DNA of 64,000 bases from Dipteronia dyeriana (Eukaryota; Streptophyta; Magnoliopsida; Sapindales; Sapindaceae), in assembly GCA_032871835.1 (NCBI GenBank), contig CM065296.1, positions 119,112,146 through 119,176,145 on the forward strand, given 5' to 3'. Positions 1-11,939 of this stretch are shown here, piece after piece (the stretch's first letter is position 1; the number at the start of each line of letters is the position of its first letter). The position numbers and the translations under genes are program-made. The notes under the pieces were generated by a model. The model made no database searches, was not told the origin of the DNA, and worked only from the letters and a program-made list of their open reading frames with translations.

Positions 1-83
1 AATAACAATTTAATTATAATATATGTAAGGATAAATATATTAATTTACAATAAACTTATATTTTTTAACTGGATTAATTGTAC

Positions 84-977
84 CGTAAGTACTCCTTTAA
101 TGTTATCCCAAGTAAGATCAATTTTAAAGTCACGTCTTTTCTTAATTTGAAGTAAAACATCGACGATATCCTCATGCTTGCGCTTTGGTCTTTTTGGATC
201 TAAATGCTCATCGATGACTTCCCGGTAGAATGTATCAAATTCTTTGAAGTTTCTTTCGAGAAGATAGGTCATTCCGGTGAGTTTATCAGCCCAGCCCATG
301 TACGGAAAGTAATCTGAAAAATAGAAGCCTCCTAACACGGCCTGAATTTCTTTAAGTAAAGCATGAAATCTACTGCTTTCAATTCCTTCATCATCATATC
401 TTTTGCCAAGAGTAGCTCTACAAATAATGGAGATTGTAAGAGAAATCATCATCTCACTCAAGTTGACGGGTTGATCAGAGTCAACCGATGATTTTGATAA
501 TTTTTCGATCAGACGAGAAATCTCATCTTCTCGAATAGGACGAAATTGCTGCACTCTAACAGAGTTGAAGAGATGAACGGCACATATTTTTCTCATCTCT
601 CTCCAATAATCATTATATGGTGACAAGGCCAAATCAGAGAAATTGTAAGATAGCTTTTTTTGGCTAAGCTTCAAAGGCCTGCTGCAAAATTGAAGATCGT
701 GAGTCTTCATGATCTCTTTAGCTATTTTTGCAGAGGAAAGCACAAGGGTTGGCACGGAACCAAGTTGCAAAGACATGAGAGGGCCATATTGTTTAGAGAG
801 TTTCCATAGATAACGTGGAGGGTTTGAGCTATCAAACTGGTGTAAGTTACCGATAAATGGAAGACCTCTTGGACCTGGAGGCAGACCAAGTGATGATTTT
901 CTGGTTCTTATGAGTTTTTGGAGAAGAAACAAGAGAAAAATGGAAAGAAAAAAAAGGATGATTATGAGCAGTGACAT
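84..977 (-). CDS. Cytochrome P450, CYP83/CYP71-like, exon 1 (partial gene)
   Basis: First exon of a plant A-type P450, a haem-thiolate monooxygenase expected to be anchored in the ER membrane and to take electrons from NADPH-P450 reductase. The start at 977 gives an N-terminal hydrophobic anchor (about residues 1-22), a basic stretch (KLIRTRKSS) and the proline-rich hinge LPPGPRGLPFIGNLHQ. The C-helix motif WREMRK is present near residue 125. The exon ends at 84 with a GT donor at 83-82, in phase 0, exactly where the complete paralogue at 52100-53687 has its intron. The I-helix, ExxR and haem-binding parts must be in exon 2, left of the window. It encodes 298 residues, against 300 in the paralogue, with no internal stop. 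Family assignment to CYP83-like rests on the whole sequence pattern; the substrate is unknown. Confidence 0.9.
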
Positions 978-1026
978 TTTGTTCTATGTAGCAACCGTTG
1001 TAATAATACTTGCACATGAAACCCTC

Positions 1027-1034
1027 TCTAAATA
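1027..1034 (-). promoter_or_regulatory. Possible TATA box of the left P450
   Basis: TATTTAGA on the minus strand, about 50 bp upstream of the ATG at 977. Position and sequence suit a plant core promoter, but no transcript data are available and the flank is AT-rich. Confidence 0.3.
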
Positions 1035-1127
1035 ATAGATGATCAGCTGCTGTTACTATATGTAGGGGCGAAACTCGAACTCCATACTAGGAGTAGTGGC
1101 GTAGCCAGGATTTTGGAGTGGGGGGAC

Positions 1128-1635
1128 TAGGGGTGAGCGTAGTTCAATTCGATTCGATTTTAGGTCAAACTCAATTAATCTAAAATATTTCGATTCATCC
1201 AAAATTGAACTGGTTTAAACATAATAATAAATGGGAACCGAATTGAATTGAACCTATTTTAATTGATTCAATTCGGTTCGATTCAATTTGGTTTTGGACC
1301 TAATGGGCCGGCTAGCTTAATGAGTTTTTGTTTGTTTTTTTTTTAATATTAATGGGTTGTTAGATACTAATTTTGGACATTAGAATAAACCAAAAAACCC
1401 AAATCAAATATATTACCCTTAAATATATTAAATATATTAGTTTTTTTTTTACTTATATACTCGGTTTATTCGGTTCAATCCGGTTTTAGGAAAATCAATC
1501 TGGTTTGAACCGAAAAAAAAAATCGATTTTCAATTTTTTTTTAAACCGGTTTAAACCGAATTACCCTTACGAATCGAATCGAATACATTTTTTCGGTTCG
1601 AATCGGTTCGAATCGAAAATTAATACCCACCCCTA
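1128..1635. mobile_element. hAT-type MITE with 8-bp target duplication
   Basis: The 508-bp element begins TAGGGGTGAGCGT and ends in ATACCCACCCCTA, so its outer 8 bp form a perfect inverted terminal repeat (TAGGGGTG). It is flanked by a perfect 8-bp duplication GGGGGGAC (1120-1127 and 1636-1643). Eight-bp duplications and TAGGG-type ends are hallmarks of the hAT superfamily. The interior is a degenerate run of GATTCGATTCGGTT-like units in both orientations and has no coding capacity. It sits about 150 bp upstream of the left P450 start codon, so it lies in the promoter region of that gene. Confidence 0.85.
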
Positions 1636-1643
1636 GGGGGGAC

Positions 1644-2290
1644 TGGACAAAAACAAGTTTGATGATCAAAATGTATATATAGTAGTGGAGACCGAGTCTT
1701 AGTCTTCAAAAATGAATATATTAAAAGAAAAAAATATAAATCGAAATTCCAAAAATAAATAGTAAAAATATAAAATTTACCTAATATAATTGCATCACTA
1801 TTTCGTTGGAATGATACCCAACGATAATAAATAATACAAAATTTATCGATTATCATATCCTAGTGAATGGTATAAGAAAATTCTCTTTAGACATAAATCA
1901 CCTTACAATTTGTAATAAACTCATCCTCCAGCCTCCAGCCTCCAGCCTCCAGCCTTGACTATACCGAAATCCGTGGACTGTCAAATCAAAACGAGCTGGT
2001 TTTTCCAAGCTGTCCAACAGAGTTTGTTTTTGATTTGTTTTGTTATTTGTTTGTTTGTTGTTTTACTTTTAACAGGGATACAGTGTGAATGAGTGACGTT
2101 GTTGAGCGTTGAATAAAAAAAATTATATATTAATGTTATTAATTTATTATACAGATTTTCTTTTGTTTATGTTTTGTGTCTCTCCTTTCATCGGTGGAAA
2201 TGGATTGACTTTTGTTTATATATATAATAATATAAATGTATATAAATATTTTTTTAGAAAATTCGAGACCTGACAGCCTACCACTGTTTC
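1644..2290. other. Intergenic stretch with a 7-bp tandem repeat
   Basis: No gene seen. It contains four tandem copies of CCTCCAG near 1926-1956 and AT-rich sequence. The sequence GTGGCGTAGCCAGGATTTT just left of the MITE (around 1097-1115) looks like part of an older element into which the MITE inserted. Confidence 0.5.
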
Positions 2291-2739
2291 ACTAGGAGTA
2301 GGGGTGACAATTTAACCCGTACCCACGAACACCCGTCCGAATCCGATCATCTAGGGTGGGGTTTGGGTGGCGAAATTACGATCCGTGAACCCGCGAACCC
2401 ATTTAAATAAAAATCCAACGGGTTCACTAGCGGGTGCAAATTAGAAAAACAGATCCGCGGGTCAATCCACGAACCAGTGTGAATAAAATATCATATATTG
2501 AAACTATGTAGTTTTGATTAAGAAAATAAAATAACAAAACATTGAACCCTACCTTTTTTTCCATATTTTTCACTCAGTCGTTTCTCTTACCAGTTACCAC
2601 TCTTCTCAACCTTTACCGGTTCAATAGGGAAGCAACTTCAACCAAAGAGCAGCCAGCAAATCGCTCGTCCCCGACCATCGCCTCATCTCCGACCCCATCT
2701 CCGATCGTCGCTCTTCATCATCTTTTCACAGTTACGGTA

Positions 2740-2741
<2 letters not shown>

Positions 2742-2776
<35 letters not shown>
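2742..2776 (+). repeat. (CT)n microsatellite
   Basis: An unbroken CT dinucleotide run of about 35 bp in the leader of the hAT element, upstream of the transposase frame. Such pyrimidine tracts are common in plant 5' leaders. Confidence 0.9.
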
Positions 2777-2782
<6 letters not shown>

Positions 2783-4237
2783 ATCTTCAAATGTTTAGCT
2801 CGGACAGATCTTGTTTTCTTTTAATCACTATATACTATATTATATATTTCCTTTAATATTGGTATTTATGATGTTTGGGTTATGTCCTTTAGAGATGTTG
2901 CTCTTTACCGCTTTCTCTTTTGTGTGCTTAAAGGTTGTCATGGGAGTTATATTGTAGCTCAACCGTGATGGTTTTTTTGAAGTGGTGGTGTCAGCTGTCA
3001 TTGTCCTTATTCCTCGTGGTTTGAATTGAAGAGCTTGGGTAGCTATTCAAGTGTTGTTCGTTGTGTGCTTTCAGTCCATCAACAATAATCAAGTTATCTT
3101 TCTTTAGTCTGTTCTATTGTCAATTTTTTGACCGAATCTTTTCTCTGTTTTTGTGTTGGTTTGTTGTGTTATGTTGCTTGCTTGTGTCTCCTTGTTGTCA
3201 ATTTTTATGTTCTTGTTACTTGTTAGTCCAAAAGTAATAGCTATAGGGTTGCAAAGCTGGTTTATTGTTGGATGAGCCTAACAGGCTACATATAGTACCT
3301 TTCAAATCGTGACATGTATACATCTATCAAGTGGCATATAGTTGTCATTATTACATTTGTGAAATGTCTGGTTCAAGCAATAGCACTTCTATGGTATCAC
3401 TTGCTGCAAATTAAAGAATTCTAAAGATGATTAGGGGGTTTATAACCTTATATACATGTTAGCCTACTCCTTATCATCAGTTTCAGAGCAGTTAGGTACT
3501 TAGGTTGCTAATGAGCCATTAGACTCTCTGTTGTGTTGGTTTGTTCTGGTTACTCGTTTGTTGTGTCTCCTTTTGTGTTGTTCCTGTTTCCGGCTGTCCT
3601 GGCCGTCTAATCTTTGGCCTTTAATAAATTATTGCAGTAGGATTGCTTCCTTTAATATGCAGTATTACAGATTTACAATAACACTGGTGTTTGATTAAAG
3701 TCCTCAAAGAACAGAGGAATTGAAAAATGGTTATTGATGAACTAAAGAGAGCTTCTGTGTTTTATTGAAAACCAAAGAATTTATAGAGATACACACAAGT
3801 TAGATACACAGGTCATTTATCTCTCAGTTAGATAGACACCTGACCTACCCTTTATTCAATTTTTGGTGCCTTATATTTTGATCACTTTGAGGTGTTGGTC
3901 TACCTGAAGAACCGTTGTTGTTGATCCTGATACATAGGTCATGAGTTCGAGCTATTAGTCCAATATATGATATATATTAGCTATATGTATATATTTTATT
4001 AGTTTCTAAATGACTGAATGAGTTGAATTAATTCGATTTTTTTTGTATTATTGATTTGAAGCTTTATTTCTAAATGTTTGAATGGTTGCACAGAATATAT
4101 AACTAATATTAGATATAGATAGTAGATACATTTATTATCATTTTTTGTATTATGGATTTATGGTTGTATATATATACATATATATATATATATGATTTAT
4201 TATTGACTATATAGCTATAGGTACATACAAAATTAAG

Positions 4238-6379
4238 ATGTATGGAACACCATCAACGGGAACAAGTTCTACCCAAGGCCAAGACCATCAACGTCTGTTG
4301 CTTAGCCTATCAACTAGTGATGGGATTAATAATATAGATGTTGAATTTAATGCTCTTGGGTGTGATAGCAATGTTATTGAAAATGGAAAAAGAAAGTTGA
4401 CATCGAATGTGTGGCTCCATTTGGATAGAGAAAAGCATGATGATGTATGGACTGCTATTTGTAAAAATTGTACAAAGAGATTATCGGCAAAGAGTAGAAG
4501 TGAAACAACTCATATGCGTGGACATTTGGAGCGATGTCCCCGTAGAGTATTTCATGATGTCAAACAAATACTAAAAGCAACGAAAACAAAAGAGAGAGAT
4601 GTAAAACTTATTACTTTTCAATTTGATCAAGATATTGCTAAAAGAGAGCTTGCAAATATGGTCATTTTGCATGAGTACCCACTTAGTATTGTAGATCATT
4701 TCGGGTTTCAAAGATTTCTTACCTCGGTTCAACCAATGTTTAAAATACCTACTAGGAATACATTGAAAAGTGATATCATGAAAATGTATGAGTATGAGAG
4801 GGTTAAAACATTAGATTTATTAAAGAGAAATAAAGGGAGGATTGCAATCACTACTGACATGTGGACATGAAATAATCAAAGGAAGGGGTTTATGGCAATC
4901 ACAACACATTTTGTGGACAATGAGTGGGCGTTACAAAGTCGAATCATAAGGTACTATATCAAACATATTTTATAGATTTACTTGAATTAATTGTAATTTA
5001 TTAATAGCTTGTGATTGTAATTTCTTAATAGTTTTAATTATTAATATAGTTTCTTGTGCTATTATCTTTTATAGGTTTGCACATGTTCAATGTCCACATG
5101 CTTCTGTGGTGCTTGCTGATGCGATGATGGATTGCATATTAGATTGGCATCTTGAGAAAAATGTATTTGCGTTAACTGTGAATAATTGTAGAACTAATAA
5201 TGCTATGATTCCAATTATCTTAGACAAGCCTTCTAGGGACTCAACTTTGTTGAATGGAGAAATGTTTCATATGTGTTGTTCTACGCATATATTAAATTTG
5301 GTAGTGAATGAGGGGTTAGATGTCATTAAAGATAATATTGATAGGATTCGGGGTAGTGTCTCTTATTGGACAAGATCACTGAAGAGAGAGGAAAAGTTTC
5401 TTGAAACTGTTCGTGAATTAGAAATTGTGAGCACTAAAAAGTTGGCCTTATATTGTAAAACGAGGTGGAACTTTACATTTCTAATGATTCGCTCTGCTTT
5501 AATTTATAAGACTGTTTTTTCTCGATTAAGACAAAGAGATTCACAATTTAAATGTGTGTCAACCGAGAATGATTGGGTGTTTGCAAAAGAGATTAGTGAT
5601 AGGCTTGAAGTGTTTGTTGTGGCAACTGAACAATTTTCAGGAACCAAGTATCCTACGGCCAACAATTTTCTACCAATCTTGTGTGACATTAGGTATGCCA
5701 TTAGTCAATGGGTTACATCCACAGTTGAAGAAATAAGACTAATGGCATTAGCTATGGCACAAAATTTTGATAGTTATTGGAGTTCGGTGGTTTAATGGTT
5801 GTGGCAACAATTTTGGATCCTCGATTTAAGATAAAAATCATTGACTGTTACTTTCCTATTATCTATGGAGACAGAGCTTCTGGTGAGATAAAAAAGGCTC
5901 AAGATATTTTATTGAGGATAGTTAAAGAGTATGAGGGAAACTTGAAAGCTTCAAGTTATTCCTCAAGTGGTGATCCTACAATTGTTTCATCGTCTCAACC
6001 AATAATGGTTCATTCAAGATTAAATCCTTTGTCTGTATTTGATCAGTTTCTTAGTTTGGCCCCTTCTGTTACTACTCAAATGAAGACGGAGTTGGATTAT
6101 TATTTGGATATACTTGTCATTCCAAGAGCCGATAATTTTGACATATTAATGTGGTGGAATGTAAATGCATCTAAGTATCCTACTTTGCAATGCATAGCTA
6201 GTGATATTTTGGCTATTCCCGTCTCTACGGTTTCATATGAGTCAGCTTTTAGCACTGGTGGTAGATTTGTGAGTCCTCACCGTAGTAGGTTGCATGCACA
6301 AGACAATAGAGACATTAATGTGTACTCAAGATTGGTTATGGACTCAATTAAATGGTATGAATATTTTATTGTCTATTGA
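4238..6379 (+). pseudogene. hAT transposase, BED zinc finger type, broken
   Basis: It would have cut and pasted the surrounding element in the nucleus. From the ATG at 4238 the protein has a BED zinc finger (CKNC followed by HMRGHLERC, roughly residues 75-105), then the hAT core. A GT-AG intron at 4951-5074 joins exon 1 to exon 2. The C-terminal hAT dimerisation domain is clear in the last third (WWNVNASKYPTL, then YESAFSTGGR). Two lesions are visible: an in-frame TGA at 4868-4870, just after ITTDMWT, and a frameshift near 5770-5795, where one frame ends and the homology resumes in another. The C-terminal end past 6360 is uncertain and may include another small intron. The family is the plant RICESLEEPER-like group; the copy should be inactive. 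Confidence 0.85.
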
Positions 6380-7222
6380 ATATGTTATATTATTTATTTT
6401 ATATTTTAAAACTCATATTTTGCTTCTAATTTGATTCAGCAGTGGAAAGCAAATTTGAAGCATTTGAGAAAAAAGATGATAATGAATGATGTTTGATGAG
6501 GTAAAATAATTTCGCTATTAATGAGTTTATAACTATTGATTTTAATTGAATGTATACCTAATATTTTCAATTTAATATTGTGGGAATTAACATGGAAGTG
6601 ATTTGTGAAACACTTGGTGATAAATTTGGTGATGCAACTTAGAAGTGGAGATGAGACGATAGATCAAAAAGTTTGGTGTGGTTGTGATTTGTGAACTTAT
6701 CTTTTTATTTATTTGTGTTCTATGTACTTTTGATATTTTCATGGACTTATGTATTATGAATTTATAGATTATGTACTTAACTACTTATGGATTAACATTT
6801 AAGAACCTAGATTATGATCATTTGAATTATTTTTGGTTATTTTCTTTTTATGGTTAATATTGTTTTGTATCAAGTAGGGAATTAGAGATGGAAACTTAAT
6901 TCAATTGAGTATGAAACAAGTGATTCCACTTAGAAATTACAAGTGAAAATTTGCAGCTTTGTAGGTTGCGGGTTAAGGTTGCGGGTTAAGGGTTGCGGGT
7001 TTATGGGTATCCCGCGGGTGAAGCATCCACCCGCGAACCTGTATTGTTTGGCGGGTTGGCGGGTGAGGGTATGGGTGTAGTCATAACCTGCGGGTCCGCG
7101 CCCGCCCGTGAGCCCGTTTACCTTCACAGGTTAGAGAGTGGGCGTGGGTGAGGAAAATTTTCACGGGTGAGGGTTTGGATTTTGTAAAACCCGCCCGAAC
7201 CCGACCCGTTACCATCCCTAAC

Positions 7223-8799
7223 TAGAAGTGTCAAATTTAGGCCAGACAATTTGGGTCATAACACGACGGGTCGATACAAACCTAACGAATTTGGTTTGGA
7301 TTGGGTGGAGCTAAATGGGTTCAGGTTGGTAAACGGGTTGACCCATTTAACCCGTTTAATAAATGGGTTGGTGGGTTGACACGATTAGTTTGGGAAAAAT
7401 GTGTAACTTAAAATTAATTTGGGGAATACTTGCAACAACAATTATGATTCAATGATAAATAACTAATTTTTACATTGTTTAAACTTTCATCTTGCAATTG
7501 CCAATAGTTTACGGAATGAGAAGTTTGAAGACCTCAACAGTTGAACTATCGGTCTTTATTTATCGTTTTTATTAGTTTTATTTGTTTGGTTTTTTATATA
7601 TGTTGACGTCGTTTTCTGGATTATGCCAGAAAAGCCAACAAGGACTGGATTTTGGCTATTGATTCAAAGAGAAAGAGATGCAGAGAGAGTAACAAAGACA
7701 AGTTTTACGTGGTAAAACTCCGATGGTCGGAGAAACATCCACGGGTAGTTGAAAGATCAACCAAGCCAAAATTCACTAAGAGAATAAGATGTTTTTACAA
7801 GCTCTCGATCTCCCTTTTTCTCTCTGTATTATTTGTGATTACTGTATGCTATATTGTCTATATCTTTTCTAACCAGATTATGGGTATATTTATATGCTAA
7901 TAGAACCCTAATCCGCTTTGTACAAGTAATACAAGATATTTGTATTAAATTGTAATTTGGTTACTTGCTTGAGGTTGATTTGTCTTCTTTCCTGTTTCGG
8001 AGTCTCTTATGGAAATCGAGTGGGATTGTAGTAGTGTAGTTCAATTTGACTTGTTTCCTTATAAGAATGTAGTCTTCGAAAAGGAATCAAGTTATTTCCT
8101 GATTGGGGGACTCTTCTAACTTAAAGGTCCATTATTTGGGATTCCTTCATGACGAATATCTTCGCGTATTTAATGACTTTTACCCGTATGATAAGTTCTT
8201 ATTCGGGTTGTATTTACTCCCGAGTAAGAATGATATCTGATGGTCCCGAGTAGTGCCGTTTGAGCCCGAGTGGAAACGTTGTTTTAACCAGTCCCGAGTG
8301 TTGTTAACTGATCCCGAGTAGGGCTTTATTCAGTATATGCTTACTCGGGCTTTCTCCTCTTTAATGACGCCTCGTAGATATTTCTCGGATGCCCATTTAA
8401 GCATCCACCTGGCTATTTTTTCCTTACTGTCAATGACGTATATGCTTTGTAAAATTTACATACAACAATATATATATTTTATCATCTGTGGATTGTATGA
8501 ACTTTATAGTCTTTTTATGGCTCGTCTAAATTGAGATGTGGTTTAGTTGGTTATTATGTTGGTTTTTTAAGGATATTTTTAATTTAGATTTATATTATAT
8601 TTTTAATAATTATTAATATAGAAAAAATCAAACATTTATAAACAGATCAGATTTGATTATACATTTATTAAATGGGTTGGATTGGGTTTGAAAGGTTCAA
8701 CCCTTTTAATAAACTGGTTGACCCGACACGAACCATTTAATAAATGGATCGTGTTGGGTTTGGTTCAACCCGACCCACAAACCCGTTTTGCTAGGCCTA
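7223..8799. mobile_element. Degenerate TIR element (probable hAT), split by a solo LTR
   Basis: Two arms, 7229-7600 and 8461-8799, share GGGTTGACCC/AACCCGTTTAATAAATGGGTT motifs in opposite orientation, as in subterminal regions of plant hAT elements. The left side starts TAGAAGTGTCAAA and the right side ends near TTTTGCTAGGCCTA. No matching target duplication was found, and the left end overlaps the target duplication of the 2299-7220 element, which seems to have inserted at its very edge. No transposase is present. Confidence 0.4.
7601..8460 (-). mobile_element. Solo LTR of the Tat-type gypsy family
   Basis: The 860-bp sequence starts TGTTGACGTCG and ends AAAATTTACA. It is alignable along its length with the LTR at 43648-44463 and the one at 49400-50292, including the palindrome GTTTTACGTGGTAAAAC (7702-7718) and the CCCGAGTAG-type repeats near 8220-8330. 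No internal retroelement sequence borders either side, so it is a solo LTR left by LTR-LTR recombination. A 5-bp target duplication is not evident. It is called minus because the element at 26058-44463, whose LTRs read the same way, has its genes on the minus strand. Confidence 0.8.
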
Positions 8800-8800
8800 A

Positions 8801-9894
8801 GTAAAATTAAATTTGATAGCATTATTGCATTAATTTGTAAAATAAACATAATTTAATTTTTTTCGGTGGGTCAGGGGTATGGCCCAGGCCTCTAAAGATT
8901 TCCACTCCTGACTACATGGCTTAAAAATAATAATTCTAAGAGTTAAGATAAGGTTAGTCATATCACTTTCATTTTTACTTTTAAATCGTGTCCTCTCTTT
9001 ATCTTTATAGTAATATTTCTTTAAGAAAATAATATAATATAATATTATTAATGTCAATTATCGTCGAGGATTTTAATAATTGGTAACTATCGAGTATCAA
9101 CTATTCATCTTTTCTAAGATAAGGCTTGCATGTACACAAATTAAAACCATATCTTCTAGCATTTGTTAAGTAAACATGTTATTTTAATAATTTATGTTAT
9201 AATATTATGTCATATATGCCAATATATACCTTTGTCTTTTTCCTCCTTTTTCTTTGCCATTATTGAAAAATAGCATAAATAAGATATAGATAAATGATTC
9301 AATAATGGCAAATCCATAAATTTTAACGAGGTGAAACATTTAAACAAAATAATAATTATATAAAAAATAATGAAATTTTAAAATCATAATAAAATGAGTT
9401 TTTTTTATATAAAAAAAAATTGATGGTATAATGAATTTTAGATAAAAAAAAATAGAACACTTACTTTAGATAAACTAAATAATTTTACATTCAAAATAAC
9501 TAAAAACAAGAATCACAATATTAAAAAATAAATAATAACAAGCAAAACAACATGAGTAATGAAAAATTATAATATTTATTATTAAAAAAATAAAATATAA
9601 TCTTATAATAATAAAAAAAATTATACAAAAATAATTGATTAATAAATATTACTAGATATATATTTAAAATTTTTATTATTCTAATTATTGATTCTAAATA
9701 AATTGAAATAATAAAATAAAGAAAAAGATAAAAGATAAAATAAAATGAATCATAATAATAGATGAAATATTTTAATACAATAAATTAAAATTTGAGATTT
9801 TAGGGTTTATTGATTAGATGTGATAGGTAAGTAAAATTAAAAATATTAGAAATAAGAAAAATTCAAAATAATAACATATAACTTACTATATAAT
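8801..9894. other. AT-rich intergenic stretch, no gene seen
   Basis: Very AT-rich with many stops in all frames. A short GGCCCAGGCCTCTAAAG-containing piece near 8875-8920 resembles the edge of an old transposon, but no partner end was found. Confidence 0.5.
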
Positions 9895-10095
9895 AAAATT
9901 GAGTTAAGTAAACCATAAATTAATGGTAGTTAAGAATTTGATAAAGATGGAAAAACCGAAAAAGAAAAAGAATTAGTGTAAAAAGAAAAAATTATTAAAA
10001 ATTGAATTAAGTAAACCATAAATTAAGAGTAGTTAAGAATTTGACAATGATGGTTAAAGAAAGAGAATAGTGTAAAATAAAAAAAATATTAAAAA
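9895..10095 (+). repeat. Two-copy tandem repeat of about 100 bp
   Basis: Copy 1 (9895-9996) and copy 2 (9997-10095) share AAAATTGA(G/A)TTAAGTAAACC, then TAGTTAAGAATTTGA and AGTGTAAAA blocks in the same order. The copies differ by several substitutions and small indels. Confidence 0.75.
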
Positions 10096-10109
10096 AGGTT
10101 ATTTATCTT

Positions 10110-10182
10110 GCTTGTATTGAGAATTGAACCTTGGACTATTATGGATGAAATGGAGAAACTCTACCAACTATGCTAAGCAAAA
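10110..10182 (-). repeat. tRNA-like (SINE-type) sequence
   Basis: On the minus strand an A-box TAGCATAGTTGG (10175-10164) fits the RNA polymerase III consensus, followed about 35 bp later by a B-box-like GGTTCAATTCTC (10130-10119). The spacing suits a tRNA-derived promoter, but the cloverleaf is not convincing and no anticodon arm is clear, so a SINE head or a decayed tRNA relic is more likely than a working tRNA gene. Confidence 0.4.
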
Positions 10183-10225
10183 ATATGTTTGGTAATGTAT
10201 TATTTGATAAATATATATTAATATA

Positions 10226-11814
10226 TGTAAAGTCCTCAATTGTTGATTGACTTATTTCGTGAACAAACCACATTGATGGGGTTCATCTAAGGGTAGCTTA
10301 GGCTCTCAAGACCTCAAGAGAAGAAGCACTAAAGGTAAAATTATTGTGCTTACTTACTTTGAAGAGATAGGTGTACACACTCACATATTCATGCATAACT
10401 CTTGATCATATATGTTGATTGTTTACTTGTGTGCATTTTAGTTTAAATGACTCTTGTTGACCTATTTACATCATGCGATGAAAGTTTTATGTCATGCTAG
10501 GCATTAGAATAGGATGCAATCTCATCACTCTTGAACTTATTGATTTTGTGCATTTGAGTGTTGAAAAAATAGGTCTTGTGCTGGTGGTGCGCTACTCGAC
10601 CAGCGCACCTCACCAGTGCAACATTCACAGTGGACCGCCGCTAGTCATGCGCCACTGAACTGCACTGCTGCACCCGTGTGCAGTTGAAAAATATGGGCGT
10701 GCTCTGGTGGTGCGCTACTCGTCTAGCGCAGCCTCACCAGCGCAAACATCCCAGAGAATCTATGCTTGTGTTGCGCCACTCGTCCAACGCCTTTTATAAA
10801 AACAGGTTGTGCGCTGGTGGTGCGCTACTCGACCAACGCACGTTACCAGCATACACAGAGGAAGTTGGAACATTTTTTCCAAAACAACTTCACTTTGTTT
10901 GGATTATATATATATATAACTCATTGCCTTAAGGTCGTGTAAGAGTTCAAAACATCAAATATTTTCCTTAGAACACATTTCAAAGGAAAAACACTTTTAA
11001 GAACTTATTTTTAATCACTCAAAGCATTCTCATGTGCATCAAAACTTCATCTTGTATCATCTAAGTTCATTTAGAGTGCATCTATGGATAGGGTTGCTTC
11101 ATCACATCTTGTTTGGTAAGTTCTTCACTATCTTCTTATAAGTTAAATGTTTTACTTGCTAAACCTTCTCTTTAATTATTTGTATGCTCTTAGAAGATTT
11201 TTTAGATACAAATTAGAGATTGTTGTAATGTCATGATTGAGTGTTGTATTGTGATAGCTTCATAGGATTTGTTGATCTATGTTTAGCTAAGCTTCTTGAA
11301 CATGTCATTTAGCTATTGATATCTATGATTGCATTAATTGTCATCTCATTATCCTTGATAAGCATATAGGGTTTCCTAGCCTTGTTTGTTCATTGAATAT
11401 CATCATATATTCACTTAGGACACTTTATCTCTTCATTGAGAAGTAAGTCTTGTATTGCTTCCGGGAGTAGGTAGCTTAAAGCACAAGCAAGATGAACTAG
11501 GTTCACTTATACCGGGATTATGTAGTGGTGGAGGATTAAATCGGGATTAGGTTGTAATTCCTTTATCATTAGTGGATTCGAGGTTCTAGTGTGGTGCACT
11601 CATCAGCCCGTGGTTTTTTCCATTTGGAGGGTTTCCACGTATATCTCAAGTGTTTTTACTATTTTCGCATTTATTACACTTGTGGTATCTTTGTAACTAG
11701 ATAGGGGTATTTTCGTCAACTTGACTCTTAACAAAAATTGGGTAAAAGTTAATTAAAATCTATACACCCCCCCCCCCCTCTAGATTAATATTTCACACCA
11801 TAATAATTGTTTCA
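10226..11814 (+). repeat. 5' LTR of the Sirevirus-type copia element
   Basis: 1,589 bp, TGTAAAGTCCTC to ATAATTGTTTCA. It contains three copies of GGTGGTGCGCTACTCG, a likely TATA box in the TATATATATATAAC run at about 10905-10919, and a C-run at about 11767-11778. It matches the 3' LTR with a few percent divergence by eye. Confidence 0.92.
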
Positions 11815-11816
11815 AT

Positions 11817-11828
11817 TGGTATCAAGGC
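11817..11828 (+). promoter_or_regulatory. Primer-binding site, initiator Met tRNA-like
   Basis: TGGTATCAAGGC begins two bases after the 5' LTR. Its first eight bases match the usual initiator methionine tRNA primer site; the rest has drifted. Confidence 0.75.
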
Positions 11829-11939
11829 AGGTTCCCAGACATACATAGGTGATCCTTGCTCATTTTGGTATGTGTTGCATTTTGTGTGTGTATTGATCAT
11901 TCATACATTTGCATTCATATCATTCATTCATTAAACACA

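Larger units (their letters stand above)
2299..7220 (+). mobile_element. hAT element, formerly autonomous (RICESLEEPER/DAYSLEEPER-like)
   Basis: The 4,922-bp element starts TAGGGGTGACAATTTAACCC and ends GGTTACCATCCCTA-like (GTTACCATCCCTA), giving short inverted ends TAGGG(G/A)TG. The flanks ACTAGGAG (2291-2298) and ACTAGAAG (7221-7228) match at 7 of 8 bases, as expected for a decayed hAT target duplication. Both subterminal regions (2310-2480 and 6955-7210) are rich in GGGTT/AACCC-type repeats such as GGTTGCGGGTTAAGG, probable transposase-binding arrays. A transposase pseudogene lies at 4238-6379 on the plus strand. The 2480-4237 stretch is a non-coding leader with a CT microsatellite. Confidence 0.85.

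Noticed and set aside
2542..2856. Plus-strand frame of 104 codons
   Set aside because: It spans the CT microsatellite, has low-complexity Ser/Leu content and no domain; it lies in the leader of the hAT element.
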